Notes under the pieces: model-generated
The model's input: only the letters and a program-made list of their open reading frames with translations
Databases searched by the model: none
Told to the model about the DNA's origin: nothing
DNA from: Betaproteobacteria bacterium Ga0077540
GTDB taxonomy: Bacteria > Pseudomonadota > Gammaproteobacteria > Burkholderiales > Methylophilaceae
Direction of reading: 5' to 3'
Length of the DNA: 59,717 bases
Assembly (NCBI GenBank): GCA_001464125.1
Contig: LNEP01000013.1
Coordinates: forward strand, 1 to 59,717
Position numbers and translations under genes: made by a program
Shown here: positions 39,320-49,013 of the stretch, piece by piece
Layout of the letters: each line of letters starts with the position of its first letter
How positions within the stretch are numbered: the stretch's first letter is position 1

Positions 39320-39384
39320 AGTTTTCTCATTTTGTAAAAATTAATCAATTCTGTATTAGTTTTTTGAGGATTCGCAAGTGACAT

Positions 39385-39486
39385 AAACTTTGATAATCAA
39401 GCGAGAACTAGGCGCGTGAGCGCAGACAGTACATCACAAGTACGGCAAGCGACCGCGAAGACGTTATCGCTTGATTTGCAAAGTTT
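39385..39486. repeat. 102-bp palindromic intergenic element between edd and eda
   Basis: The left arm AAACTTTGATAATCAAGCGA (39385-39404) and right arm TCGCTTGATTTGCAAAGTTT (39467-39486) are inverted repeats with 18 of 20 pairs, extended by one T/A pair on the outside. The 62-bp centre has further short GC-rich complementarity. The right arm overlaps the edd stop codon. The shape is that of a MITE/REP-like element that folds in RNA; no target-site duplication is obvious. Confidence 0.7.
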
Positions 39487-41299
39487 AGAGCCAGGTAACT
39501 GCGCCCTCTTCGGCGGATAGAACATTGCGCCTCATCCCACCAAACAACTCACGGCCAATGCCATGCGCATTATGTTGACGCTTGCTGTCAGAGAGCTCTT
39601 CTACTTCTCGCTCTGCCCACTCATCCTCATCCACCAGCACGTTGACCATACCGACTTTAGCATTGATACGCACGATATCACCCGTACGTACTTTGGCAAT
39701 AGCACCACCAGCAGAGGCTTCTGGGCACATATGAATGGCTGCTGGGATTTTACCTGAGGCACCGCTCATACGGCCATCTGTGACAATCGCCACCATAAAG
39801 CCTTTGTTTTGCAGCACGGCTAATGGAGGAGTTAGTTTATGTAACTCTGGCATACCGTTGGCTTTAGGGCCTTGGAAGCGCACCACCGCAACAAAATCAC
39901 GCTCTAATTCACCACGATCAAACGCCTCCAACAATTCTTCTTGAGCATCAAACACAATAGCAGGAGCTTCTATAATATGGCGGTCTTCTGGCACTGCGGA
40001 AATCTTGATCACACTGCGCCCTAGGTTTCCTTTGAGTAAGCGTAAACCGCCTGATTCATTAAATGGATGCTCGGCTGTGCGCACGATAGTTTCATCATTG
40101 CTTTCTTTCGGCAGGTCCTTCCATACCAGCTTGTTGTCTTCTTTGGCTGGAATCTTGCCATACTCACGTAAACCACCATACGCCACGGTAAACACGTCTG
40201 GATACATATAACCAGCGTCAATTAATTCGCGAATCACAAACGCAGGACCACCCGCAGATTGGAACTCATTCACATCGGCTTTACCGTTTGGATAGACACT
40301 CGCTAGCAGTGGCGTAGTTTTCGCCAAGTGATAAAAGTCTGTCCAGTCAATAATAATGCCTGCCGCACGTGCAATGGCCACCCAGTGAATTAAGTGATTA
40401 GTAGAACCCCCTGTCGCCAACAATGCCACCATCGCATTAACAATTACGTGCTCGTCTACCAACTTACCAATCGGTGTAAATTGATCTTTACGTGTATTCT
40501 GCAACACCATTTTCACAGCTTCGCGTGTCAACAATTCACGCATACCATCGTGTGGATGTATGAACGCGGCGCCTGGCACGTGCAAGCCCATCGCTTCCAT
40601 TAACATTTGATTACTATTGGCTGTACCGTAAAACGTACAAGTACCCGCACCATGATAGGCTGCAGACTCAGAAGCTAATAACTCCTCACGTCCGACTAAG
40701 CCTTGTGCATATTTTTCACGCACTTTGGATTTGGTTGTGTTGTCGATACCCGTGCTCATTGGGCCAGCTGGCACAAATACACAAGGTAAATGACCAAAAT
40801 GCAAAGCGCCTATCAATAAGCCAGGCACAATTTTGTCACATACGCCTAACAATAACGCGGCATCAAATACATCATGAGACAGCGCAATCGCCGTACTCAT
40901 GGCAATCGTGTCACGGCTGAACAACGACAACTCCATGCCAGGTTCGCCCTGTGTAATGCCATCGCACATCGCAGGCACGCCACCTGCCACTTGTGCGGTA
41001 GCACCTAATTTGTGCGCTTCATCTTTAATAATATCTGGATAATTAGCATAAGGCTGATGCGCCGAAAGCATATCGTTATAAGCCGTGACAATTCCAATAT
41101 TCGGTGCCTTCTCTGCAACGATGCGCAACTTATCATTCGACGGCATGGCTGCAAATGCGTGCGCCACGTTAGCACAGCCAAGGCGGTCTGCACCACGTTG
41201 GCGGTTGGCAATTTCGTCAACTCGTTGCAAATAGGCCGTGCGAGTCGGTCTACTCACTTCGATAATACGTTCGGTCACTTCAATATGGGATTGTTTCAT
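39485..41299 (-). CDS. edd: 6-phosphogluconate dehydratase
   Basis: Fe-S dehydratase that converts 6-phosphogluconate to KDPG. ATG 41299 gives 604 residues (E. coli 603); a TTG four codons upstream is less likely. Motifs: [34 protein letters not shown] (cluster Cys), [10 protein letters not shown] and [12 protein letters not shown], plus [11 protein letters not shown] and [13 protein letters not shown]. The stop overlaps the right arm of the palindromic element. No HexR-type operator was recognised upstream. Confidence 0.96.
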   Translation of the reverse strand: MKQSHIEVTERIIEVSRPTRTAYLQRVDEIANRQRGADRLGCANVAHAFAAMPSNDKLRIVAEKAPNIGIVTAYNDMLSAHQPYANYPDIIKDEAHKLGATAQVAGGVPAMCDGITQGEPGMELSLFSRDTIAMSTAIALSHDVFDAALLLGVCDKIVPGLLIGALHFGHLPCVFVPAGPMSTGIDNTTKSKVREKYAQGLVGREELLASESAAYHGAGTCTFYGTANSNQMLMEAMGLHVPGAAFIHPHDGMRELLTREAVKMVLQNTRKDQFTPIGKLVDEHVIVNAMVALLATGGSTNHLIHWVAIARAAGIIIDWTDFYHLAKTTPLLASVYPNGKADVNEFQSAGGPAFVIRELIDAGYMYPDVFTVAYGGLREYGKIPAKEDNKLVWKDLPKESNDETIVRTAEHPFNESGGLRLLKGNLGRSVIKISAVPEDRHIIEAPAIVFDAQEELLEAFDRGELERDFVAVVRFQGPKANGMPELHKLTPPLAVLQNKGFMVAIVTDGRMSGASGKIPAAIHMCPEASAGGAIAKVRTGDIVRINAKVGMVNVLVDEDEWAEREVEELSDSKRQHNAHGIGRELFGGMRRNVLSAEEGAVTWL

Positions 41300-41463
41300 G
41301 CTGATGCTCAACTCTAATCATTGCCCTGCGAAAGTGCAGAATATTCACTTGTACCACCTGATTATCTCTAAACTGGTGCATATCGTCAAACCAGAATAGG
41401 GCTAATCGTATAAATAATTTTTTAAAATGAATACCTTACGATTTTAATACACTATTCAATGCG

Positions 41464-43182
41464 CTATTTTTTAGTGACCAAGATATCTTCCAACATCAGA
41501 TATTCCAAATCGCACCCATAGAACATATTTAACGCATCGGTCGGGCTGCAAATCATCGGCTCACCACGACGATTGAGGGATGTGTTCAACACCACGGGAT
41601 TGCCGCGTAGGGTTTCCAAATGTTCAATCAACTCGTAATAGCGTGGGTTAGTCTCACGTGTGACCACTTGTGCGCGTGCAGTACCATCCTCATGCACTAC
41701 TTCTGGGATACGTGATTTCCAATGCTCGGCCACATCAAAGGTAAAAGTCATATAAGGAGCGGGATGTTCCGTTTGGAGAATATCCGCCGCCACCCTATCC
41801 AACATACTTGGGCAGAATGGGCGCCAACGTTCACGGTATTTGATTTGCGCGTTGATACGATCGGCCACACCAGGAAAGCTTGGATCACCCAAAATACTGC
41901 GGCAGCCTAATGAACGCGGGCCAAACTCCATGCGGCCTTGAAACCAAGCCAATGGATTGCCTGCGGCTAACAGCTCAGCAGCCTTTTGGGGGAAGTTTTC
42001 GACTTTAGTAAAAATGGGCTTATTCGGATGTGCTTCGCACGCCGCAATACATTCTTCAGTCGTAAACGACGGTCCCAAATAAGCGTGCTGCATCGGTTGA
42101 ATCTGCTCACCTGCCAAATGTGCCGCATAAGTGGCTGCGCCTAGCGATGTGCCATTATCGCCAGATGCTGGCTGCACAAATAGCTCTTTCACGTGCGGCA
42201 TGGCAATAATGCGTTGATTTAACTTCACATTTAGCGCAACGCCACCAGCCATCACAATTTTACCCGTCTCGCGGATAATATCACCGAGATAATATTCAAT
42301 CATTTGCAGCGCCAACTCTTCTAACAAGGCTTGAATGGAGGCCGCGTAGTGAATGTAAGGGTCATCAATCTCGTCACCTTGGCGCTTGGGTCCAAGCATT
42401 TTGATAAGCTCTGGCGTAAAGTAGTAGCCTTTACCGTTTTCTTTATAACGACGTAAGCCGACCACATTGACCAATTGGGTATTGACGACAAGCTCGCCAT
42501 TTTCAAATTTAGCCAAGCCTGACAAATCGTATTTTTTTGGGTCGCCGTAAGGTGCCATGCCCATGACTTTGAATTCGCCATCCAGCATGTCAAAGCCCAA
42601 ATATTCAGTCATCGCGCCATACACGCCGCCTAATGAGTCTGGATCATAAAACTCTTTGATTTTATGGATCTTTCCGTTTTCGCCATAGCCAAAGAATGTG
42701 GTGGCGTACTCGCCTTTACCATCAATCCCCACAATCGCCGTTTTTTCTTTAAAGCCACTAAGGTGATACGCGCTGGAGGCATGCGCCAAGTGATGCTCGA
42801 CTGGCACAAATTTAGCGTTAGTTAAGCCTAAATCTGCCATTAATTGCAATGATTTATCGCGGTTGCGACGGAAACGACGGTTACCGTTAAACAGCGCATC
42901 TAATGCACGATCGGGTGCATACCAATGACGTTTGGCGTAATGCCAACGTGCGTTGGTGCTGAGTGGAATCTCTGCATAGGGGAAAGCCACAATATCGACT
43001 TGTTCTGGCTTGATACCTGCTTGCTTCAAACAAAATTTAGCAGCTTCATACGGAAACTTATTCTTTGCATGTTTATCGCGAATAAAGCGCTCTTCTTCTG
43101 CTGCCGCAATGATTTTGCCATCCACTAAAATCGCAGCGGATGCGTCATGACCTAACGCCCCTGATAACCCTAATACAATCAT
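41464..43182 (-). CDS. NodU/CmcH-type O-carbamoyltransferase
   Basis: The 572 residues have the N-terminal TsaD/Kae1-like domain (VLGLSGALGHDASAAILVDG; metal-ligand region VEHHLAHASSAY with His130, His131 and His134) and the C-terminal domain with FGPRSLGCRSILGDP, typical of TobZ/NodU. The reaction uses carbamoyl phosphate and ATP to carbamoylate a sugar hydroxyl. Pseudomonas aeruginosa has a comparable gene beside its LPS kinases that makes 7-O-carbamoyl-heptose. With the flanking kinase and waaP/waaG genes I infer the same target here. Family certain; acceptor inferred. Confidence 0.9.
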   Translation of the reverse strand: MIVLGLSGALGHDASAAILVDGKIIAAAEEERFIRDKHAKNKFPYEAAKFCLKQAGIKPEQVDIVAFPYAEIPLSTNARWHYAKRHWYAPDRALDALFNGNRRFRRNRDKSLQLMADLGLTNAKFVPVEHHLAHASSAYHLSGFKEKTAIVGIDGKGEYATTFFGYGENGKIHKIKEFYDPDSLGGVYGAMTEYLGFDMLDGEFKVMGMAPYGDPKKYDLSGLAKFENGELVVNTQLVNVVGLRRYKENGKGYYFTPELIKMLGPKRQGDEIDDPYIHYAASIQALLEELALQMIEYYLGDIIRETGKIVMAGGVALNVKLNQRIIAMPHVKELFVQPASGDNGTSLGAATYAAHLAGEQIQPMQHAYLGPSFTTEECIAACEAHPNKPIFTKVENFPQKAAELLAAGNPLAWFQGRMEFGPRSLGCRSILGDPSFPGVADRINAQIKYRERWRPFCPSMLDRVAADILQTEHPAPYMTFTFDVAEHWKSRIPEVVHEDGTARAQVVTRETNPRYYELIEHLETLRGNPVVLNTSLNRRGEPMICSPTDALNMFYGCDLEYLMLEDILVTKK

Positions 43183-43205
43183 CTAGTTAACTCTATTCAA
43201 CGTGA

Positions 43206-44672
43206 TTAATTACTTAAAATTTTTGCTTGAATCAACGGCGTATGATCTGCATACACCACTTTAAAGCTTTTGATAAACGCATTATACAGGGATGTATCGT
43301 GTTTCCAATTTTGCATCAACCTTTGCAAGTCTCTCACATGTGCCCGTTGCGCAAAAAAGTCATAGCGATGCTGCTGCATACTATCTAAATCAATCAACAT
43401 GGGTTGGCCACGCAACACCTTAATATTGGTGGCCTTAAAATCGCCATGTGAAATGCGTAATAAGTGTAACCGGTAGCATAATTGCACGACTGCTTTTACC
43501 AGCGCTGCACGCTGTATGCTATCCGTGATGGCCTTGAAGGCTTCCGCTAAATCCGGCGCTTCCACGTATTCACTTAGAAAATATGCCTTGCCGCGCAGAC
43601 CCATGCAGCGTGTTTCCAACAAGGCAATAGGTTGCGGAGTGGGCAAACCAAGCAATCGTAAACGATGTGCGTTGGCCCATGAGACAGCAGCCCGCGATGG
43701 TCGCCACATACGGCTAAAATTGTGGCCAATATTTTTGATGTTATATCGCTTAATCACAATAGCTTGCGTAGCTATTTTGGCGAGCGATACCGTGGAGGTA
43801 TTACCATCTTTCAACAATACTGCATCTTGCATCCAACTATCCAAAGTTGTAGCGCTTAAATCGGGTATGGTCGTTGAAAACAGCTGCGCAATTGCTAGGT
43901 ATTGCCCAGCATCCCGTTTAACGAACACATCGGTACACTGACGAAATACCTTATGATCGGCATAGCGCGTAGTGGCATGCCACCTTGCGTATTGGATAAG
44001 CGATTTCACAGTGCTAATCGCAGGCGGCTCTGACCAATCACGTGCCTTGGCATAGATATTTAACCATTCTGGCAAATGCTGCACCAACTCCAACACATCC
44101 ACTTTAGATAGCAGGATGCTTAGATTTTTTAAAGCTGCTTGACGACTCAAACTTGCAACCTTGCGAATACCGTCACCATCAATGCTGTAAATATTTGAAG
44201 CTTGGACTAGGAAATTTTTCAAGTACATATCGGTTTGCAGTAGACCGGCTTGATGCTGCCTAGCCACAACCTCCACCAATCGAGACATCAACTGTCGACG
44301 ATCTGCTGCTGATGCTTGGGCATATACCGCTTCTGCATGTTGACTGGGCGCAATAGCCTCAAATATCAACACATACACATGGAGCCTTGCTACGCGTGTC
44401 AATGCTAATACATTGGGCGTTGGGATGCCTACAGCTTGCAATGCGCGCGCGCCTTGCTGATCGCGCAAGGCATAGCTCTCAGCACGCTGACCAAAAAACA
44501 GCTTAGCAAACACTGCTTGCCCTTGCCAGCTTGCCTGACAAACCAATCTGCGCGCGGGCACCAATCTAACATCTGTCAGCAAGCTCAACCTTGTATCGTC
44601 TTCTAGAAAAACATCCGAAGTTTGCAGCCCGTGTTGCGCGAGCAAATCAGTCGCGGAAGCAGACAATGCCAT
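43206..44672 (-). CDS. Tandem double-domain LPS kinase-like protein
   Basis: The 488 residues contain two protein-kinase-like (InaA/WaaP-type) domains in one chain. The N-terminal half has Lys57 (VFAKLFF), a catalytic loop QTDMYLKNF (Asp148, Asn153) and IDGDG (Asp165). The C-terminal half has Lys308 (IVIKRYN), HGDFKATNI (Asp411, Asn416) and LIDLDS (Asp428). Both look potentially active, though the N-terminal loop lacks the usual His before Asp. P. aeruginosa has a kinase-like protein of similar size next to its carbamoyltransferase. Probable role: phosphorylation of inner-core heptose. It lies between the carbamoyltransferase and 2OG oxygenase genes on the same strand. Confidence 0.8.
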   Translation of the reverse strand: MALSASATDLLAQHGLQTSDVFLEDDTRLSLLTDVRLVPARRLVCQASWQGQAVFAKLFFGQRAESYALRDQQGARALQAVGIPTPNVLALTRVARLHVYVLIFEAIAPSQHAEAVYAQASAADRRQLMSRLVEVVARQHQAGLLQTDMYLKNFLVQASNIYSIDGDGIRKVASLSRQAALKNLSILLSKVDVLELVQHLPEWLNIYAKARDWSEPPAISTVKSLIQYARWHATTRYADHKVFRQCTDVFVKRDAGQYLAIAQLFSTTIPDLSATTLDSWMQDAVLLKDGNTSTVSLAKIATQAIVIKRYNIKNIGHNFSRMWRPSRAAVSWANAHRLRLLGLPTPQPIALLETRCMGLRGKAYFLSEYVEAPDLAEAFKAITDSIQRAALVKAVVQLCYRLHLLRISHGDFKATNIKVLRGQPMLIDLDSMQQHRYDFFAQRAHVRDLQRLMQNWKHDTSLYNAFIKSFKVVYADHTPLIQAKILSN

Positions 44673-44702
44673 TAATCAAGACCCAGACTAAGCATTGATT
44701 AC

Positions 44703-45572
44703 TTACCGGAACCAAGCTTTGATGCGCGCCAACACAGATTGTGGCTTGCCAGCCACCATTTTTTTTGCGCGTTTATCACGTTTTTTGCGTAACTTTTCTA
44801 CATCGGCTTTAGTTTTATCATCATCATGCGGCCTAGCCACATACAGGGTGTGACGCGATTCTCCGCTTTGATTTTGAATGGTCTGTGCTTTATAGTAATA
44901 CAGCGCTATTGATTTACGTGTGATGTGGGGCGGTGTCGTCAATGGATCTGGATGTCCATGAAAACTATCGGCATCAGTATTAAAAATCACACAGCGATTA
45001 AATACAGGCGCTACATCCACTACCTTTTGTGTCATGGCTTTATCCCATAATTCCAGTTTGCCGCCGTAAGCTTCTTGCCAATCTTTATTCAGATAAATCA
45101 GCACATTCACGCGCCTAAACAGTTGCAAGCCTTCATTCACTTGAAAGTCTGCATGTATGCCCAGCAAGCCGCCGCTACTGGTTTCATGCAAGCCACCGCC
45201 GCTGAAATAAGGGTCTGGAATTAGACCTTCAATATTAGTGATACCTTCGATAAAGCGGATAAATTGCGCGGAATTAAAAAAAGCAAACGCAGAGCGCAGA
45301 TACGCATCGCAGTCGTAAGGGGAGATTTGCCGTTTGTGTGTGCCCCCGTAGCCCTTTTCATAGACTTTATCGTGCGCTTTTGGGTCCGCTGGAAAATGCG
45401 CCAGCAAAGCCTCAGTCATTTCATCAGGCAAAAAGTTATCCATCACAGCATGCGCAAACGGTTCGGCAAATGCATAATCGTCCATACGCGCTTGGCCTAA
45501 TGCAAATGCTGTGTCTTCGTCCAAAGAAAATCCTTGGTCTAGAATAATGGGTAATACAGGTGTTACTTGCAT
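44703..45572 (-). CDS. 2-oxoglutarate/Fe(II)-dependent oxygenase
   Basis: The 289-residue product has the facial triad and 2OG ligand of the prolyl-4-hydroxylase-like (2OG-FeII_Oxy_3) family: HxD at His140/Asp142 (GIHADF), distal His in SFHGHPDP (205 or 207) and Arg219 (HITRKS). The C-terminus is strongly basic (KLRKKRDKRAKKM), perhaps for membrane or LPS association. It lies within the LPS-core modification genes, so hydroxylation of a sugar or lipid group is a guess. It does not have an obvious counterpart in the P. aeruginosa locus. Confidence 0.85.
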   Translation of the reverse strand: MQVTPVLPIILDQGFSLDEDTAFALGQARMDDYAFAEPFAHAVMDNFLPDEMTEALLAHFPADPKAHDKVYEKGYGGTHKRQISPYDCDAYLRSAFAFFNSAQFIRFIEGITNIEGLIPDPYFSGGGLHETSSGGLLGIHADFQVNEGLQLFRRVNVLIYLNKDWQEAYGGKLELWDKAMTQKVVDVAPVFNRCVIFNTDADSFHGHPDPLTTPPHITRKSIALYYYKAQTIQNQSGESRHTLYVARPHDDDKTKADVEKLRKKRDKRAKKMVAGKPQSVLARIKAWFR

Positions 45573-45592
45573 GTTCTGATTGTCCTGATGGG

Positions 45593-46384
45593 TTAACTTC
45601 CAAGTTTTTCCAATAAGGATTTTTTACGTTTATAGCGACGATTTTGCTCGGTATAGCCAGCGTTCAAGCCCACCGTACCAGCTTCTACGTGATCCAAATA
45701 TTTAAATAATTTTCTAGGGCTAATAAGCCCGATGGTATAGCCCTTGGCCTTGAGTAAATCCTGTAACTCGTAACCTGGGTTGCGATTACCCATCAAAAAA
45801 GTATAGCCATACTTGCGCATGATATTGACGTTCCAGCAGGCAAAAAAGCTTTTGATATACGCTTCCAAATACGGCTTGGGTGGTTTGGTTGGTAGACCCA
45901 GCCATAACCTTAATCGTCTTGAGTGCCGTTTAAAAAAACGCGACACGATGCGCCAAGTGGTGCGCACCAAGCCACGATCCAATTGCTCCAGACAGCCCAT
46001 CGCCGCGATATGTTGGTGCTGTTGCAAAGTCTGAATCGTCTGCTCAAAAATAGAGGCATCATACACAAAGGTGTCAGTATGCATGAGCACCACATAGTCA
46101 GTGTTGATCTGCTCAAAAATGCTATCAAGCCCTTGACCATGCGCCACAAACCCTTTTTCAGCATAGTCGCTATCACGGACAATCAAATGTATCCAGTCTA
46201 AGCTACGCAAATAAGCTGTACTTTCGTCTTGCGAGTTATTATCCACTACCCAAACTTGCGCATTCAGGCCGGCATCAATATGTTTTTTCAGTAAATCTAG
46301 GCAAATCTTGGTGAGATCCGCCGTTTTGTAATTGACGATGGCAATACTGAATGCAGGGGTTGAAGGTTGCAACGATGACTCCAA
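45593..46384 (-). CDS. GT2-like glycosyltransferase
   Basis: The 263 residues have FSIAIVNYKTADL, nucleotide-binding VVDNNSQDES and the DXD-type MHTDTFVYD, so a GT-A fold enzyme. No ATG precedes the domain; TTG 46384 has AAGGAG seven bases upstream and is the start. The C-terminus is basic. It lies in the leftward core-decoration unit between the InaA-like kinase and the oxygenase; acceptor and donor unknown. Confidence 0.82.
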   Translation of the reverse strand: MESSLQPSTPAFSIAIVNYKTADLTKICLDLLKKHIDAGLNAQVWVVDNNSQDESTAYLRSLDWIHLIVRDSDYAEKGFVAHGQGLDSIFEQINTDYVVLMHTDTFVYDASIFEQTIQTLQQHQHIAAMGCLEQLDRGLVRTTWRIVSRFFKRHSRRLRLWLGLPTKPPKPYLEAYIKSFFACWNVNIMRKYGYTFLMGNRNPGYELQDLLKAKGYTIGLISPRKLFKYLDHVEAGTVGLNAGYTEQNRRYKRKKSLLEKLGS

Positions 46385-46395
46385 GTTTAAGCTCC

Positions 46396-47196
46396 TTACT
46401 CAATACTCTTGATACGTTTTTTTGATGCGGCTTTTTGTCGTTTTGAACGCGCAACAATACAACGACACAGCCATTTACTCGACCATGTTAATTGCGCAAT
46501 TTGACAATATTGCTTGAAAAAGTACAAGCGGCTCGCCTTGCTCCAACCGACCGAGTGGCGGTTAAGCGCCGCCAAATCAAAATAAGCGTTGTACCAAAAG
46601 AATGGGCTATAGCGCGTTTTTTCTAAATCAATCAGCGCAACGGCAGGTGACGAAGCTGCATTAGCCACAAAAATATGTTTGGGGTACATCGCACGGTGCA
46701 CTAGGTGAAAACCATGCAAGCGACGAATCGCCGTGGCCACTGATTGCAATAACTGGCGCTTACTAGATTTGGATATCGTCTCAAAATCAGGCGCTTCAGT
46801 GACTGAATCTAAAGGACGATATTCAGCTAATTCTTTGGTCATTAAAACGGCGCACATCTGACCATCTATTATTTGCTCCCCATAAAACACGACTTCCGGC
46901 GCTGCAAATTGTTTACTCTGTAAAAACTGCAGATGCTTAAATTCTCGACGAAACGTGGGCTCCTGTTTAGGAAAAGTTGCTAAACTCCAGCGGCCATGAT
47001 TTTGCTGCTTTTTGATAAAAAAACCGTGCTTTTTACCATGAGCTTCTAACTCCATTCGCGCGACGCCGCTCCAACCGCCCCGTCGATGATTGGGTGCTTC
47101 AAACCACTTAACTTCATGCGCCCACAGTTGCGCGAACCCATCCAACTGGTGCTGGTGCAACAAACTGGCGTACTCTGGGGAGATAAAGGTGTTCAA
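46396..47196 (-). CDS. InaA-type lipopolysaccharide kinase
   Basis: The 266-residue product belongs to the Kdo/WaaP kinase family in its InaA/WapP branch: FIKKQQNHGRWS near the N-terminus, catalytic loop VHRAMYPKHIFV and metal site LIDLEKTR. The start is TTG 47196 with AAGGG six bases upstream; the nearby ATG is out of frame. Its counterpart in P. aeruginosa sits two genes after waaG and phosphorylates or is needed for phosphorylation of core heptose. Here it is separated from waaP by an inverted acyltransferase gene. Confidence 0.85.
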   Translation of the reverse strand: MNTFISPEYASLLHQHQLDGFAQLWAHEVKWFEAPNHRRGGWSGVARMELEAHGKKHGFFIKKQQNHGRWSLATFPKQEPTFRREFKHLQFLQSKQFAAPEVVFYGEQIIDGQMCAVLMTKELAEYRPLDSVTEAPDFETISKSSKRQLLQSVATAIRRLHGFHLVHRAMYPKHIFVANAASSPAVALIDLEKTRYSPFFWYNAYFDLAALNRHSVGWSKASRLYFFKQYCQIAQLTWSSKWLCRCIVARSKRQKAASKKRIKSIE

Positions 47197-47324
47197 GCAT
47201 TGCCCTTGCTAAATAATAGATGCACGATTTTAGCAGGCTTAACAGGCTTTTGGTCATGTCTATGAAATCGACCATCCATCGTGTTGAACGAACATTTTTT
47301 GCAGATATGCGCATTCAAGATAAA

Positions 47325-48194
47325 ATGCCTGCACTAATCATGCTGCGTATATTCTCAAGTCTATTAGCGAAACTGTCGCTACCCACACTACACCGATTGG
47401 GCGCTGGCTTAGGACGTATTTTATTTTGTCTTTCTAGTGCAAGCAGTTCAATGCAGCGACGTAACTTGCTACAAAGTAACTTAGTGCCTAGTGCAATGAT
47501 CGAACCAACGCTTAAAACCAATTCGGTAGAAAGCGGGAAATCGCTAGTAGAAACATTGGCGATTTGGCAGAAAAGTGATGCCGAACTGCTTGATTTGGTA
47601 AAACAAGTACATGGCTGGCAGCATGTAATCACTGCGCTAGAAGCCAAAAAAGGGCTCATCTTTTTAACGCCGCACATGGGTTGTTTTGAAATTACATCCA
47701 TTTACTATGGTTCAAAACACCCCATTACCATTTTGTTTCGGCCGCCCAAACTCAAATGGTTACAAACCTTAATGAACGCAGGCCGAGCTCGCCCTGGGGT
47801 CACGCTAGCAGAAGCCAATACGCAAGGTGTGCGAAAACTGATGCAGGCACTTAAACGTGGTGAAGCGATTGGTATTTTGCCGGACCAGATTCCTGCCGAA
47901 GGTGAAGGTGAATGGGCAGATTTCTTTGGCAAGCCAGCTTACACCATGACGCTTGCCAGCAAATTAGCAGTAAAGACCGGTGCAACAGTGATTATGGCGT
48001 TTGGCGAGCGTCTGGCAGATGGGCAGGGCTATACGATTCATTTGTCGCGCGTGGAATCTATTGCCAGCGCAGATTTGCTAAACCAAGCGATTGAACAGCA
48101 AATTGCACAAAAACCGGAACAATACCTGTGGCAATACAATCGTTATAAAGTCAGGCGCCACGCCATGCAAAAGTCGGATGCGCCTACTCACTAG
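47325..48194 (+). CDS. Lipid A biosynthesis acyltransferase (LpxL/HtrB family)
   Basis: Transfers a secondary acyl chain to Kdo2-lipid IVA at the inner membrane. The HX4(D/E) catalytic motif is HMGCFE, followed by FRPPK and the family C-terminus YLWQYNRYKVR. ATG 47325 starts MPALIMLRIFSSLLAKLSLPTL, the usual amphipathic N-terminal helix; the frame stays open back to 47220 with other candidates (47307, 47340) and no clear Shine-Dalgarno sequence. It is the only rightward gene inside the leftward core block, between the InaA-like kinase and waaP. LpxL, LpxM or LpxP cannot be told apart from sequence alone. Confidence 0.88.
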   Translation: MPALIMLRIFSSLLAKLSLPTLHRLGAGLGRILFCLSSASSSMQRRNLLQSNLVPSAMIEPTLKTNSVESGKSLVETLAIWQKSDAELLDLVKQVHGWQHVITALEAKKGLIFLTPHMGCFEITSIYYGSKHPITILFRPPKLKWLQTLMNAGRARPGVTLAEANTQGVRKLMQALKRGEAIGILPDQIPAEGEGEWADFFGKPAYTMTLASKLAVKTGATVIMAFGERLADGQGYTIHLSRVESIASADLLNQAIEQQIAQKPEQYLWQYNRYKVRRHAMQKSDAPTH

Positions 48195-48197
48195 CAA

Positions 48198-49013
48198 CTA
48201 TTGAATGGCAGACTTTTCCTGTGCCAACCGTTTTTGAAACTTATCACTATTAAATTTATCGTGTAACTTTTCTGCACGTTCGCACACTTGCTGCCAAAAC
48301 GCATCACTTTGTGGCAAATAGTGTTGTTTAAATAAATCAATATCTGCAGGGGTCAAACCACAGTCCATCGCAGAAAAATATAATCCGGCAATATCTTTCA
48401 TCACCGTATTGCCACTCACCGACTGTTGCTGCAACATACGATGCAAATCAATCAAATACAATTTGATTTCCCCTGCTTCCAGCTCTGCTCGCTTCATTAC
48501 AAAGTGGCATAAATAAAAATCGCGGTGGCATAAGCCGGCCTGGTGTAATTTGGCCGCCAATTCGGCAACCGAAACAATCAACTTCTGTTTAAAAGTGTCA
48601 TCAGGGGGATTAGCCAACCAATCAGCGCATAACTCTTCTAGCGAAACAATATCGCCTAAATCCTCTGTCATCACAAATGATTGAAGCTTAGCTGGGTTCC
48701 AGCCATGCCGACCGTAAGCGACTAATGGCGTGGTAGGAATACCCACCGCATTTAGCGCTTGAATGGCATACACTTCAGTCATCGCGCTTAAGATAGGTAC
48801 CTTAAAGGATAAGAGATTTTTAAATATCTCCCCCCAGCCCACACCAAAGTGCTGTTTGACAAAGTATGAGTGTTCCCCCAGCCGCACTTGGATCGTTTTG
48901 CGACCTTTGACATCACGAAACGCTTTGCCCTCCAAATGCATCACTGCAGAGAACGGCCCTTTACCAGTTAACCAACTGCGGATAGACACCGGAATATGAA
49001 GAATTTTTTTCAT
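48198..49013 (-). CDS. waaP: LPS core heptose(I) kinase
   Basis: Phosphorylates the first heptose of the inner core, stabilising the outer membrane. The 271 residues follow the RfaP family closely: YFVKQHFGVGWGEIFKNLLSFKVPILSA, catalytic loop CHRDFYLCHFV (His near 163) and LIDLHRML. Its ATG overlaps the waaG stop (ATGA), a coupling conserved in Pseudomonas. It ends 3 bp from the convergent acyltransferase stop. Confidence 0.94.
   Translation of the reverse strand: MKKILHIPVSIRSWLTGKGPFSAVMHLEGKAFRDVKGRKTIQVRLGEHSYFVKQHFGVGWGEIFKNLLSFKVPILSAMTEVYAIQALNAVGIPTTPLVAYGRHGWNPAKLQSFVMTEDLGDIVSLEELCADWLANPPDDTFKQKLIVSVAELAAKLHQAGLCHRDFYLCHFVMKRAELEAGEIKLYLIDLHRMLQQQSVSGNTVMKDIAGLYFSAMDCGLTPADIDLFKQHYLPQSDAFWQQVCERAEKLHDKFNSDKFQKRLAQEKSAIQ

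Noticed and set aside
41401..41463. ATCGTA/TACGAT inverted repeat before the edd promoter region as an operator
   Set aside because: AT-rich with a long loop and no conserved match; could be a weak terminator or chance.
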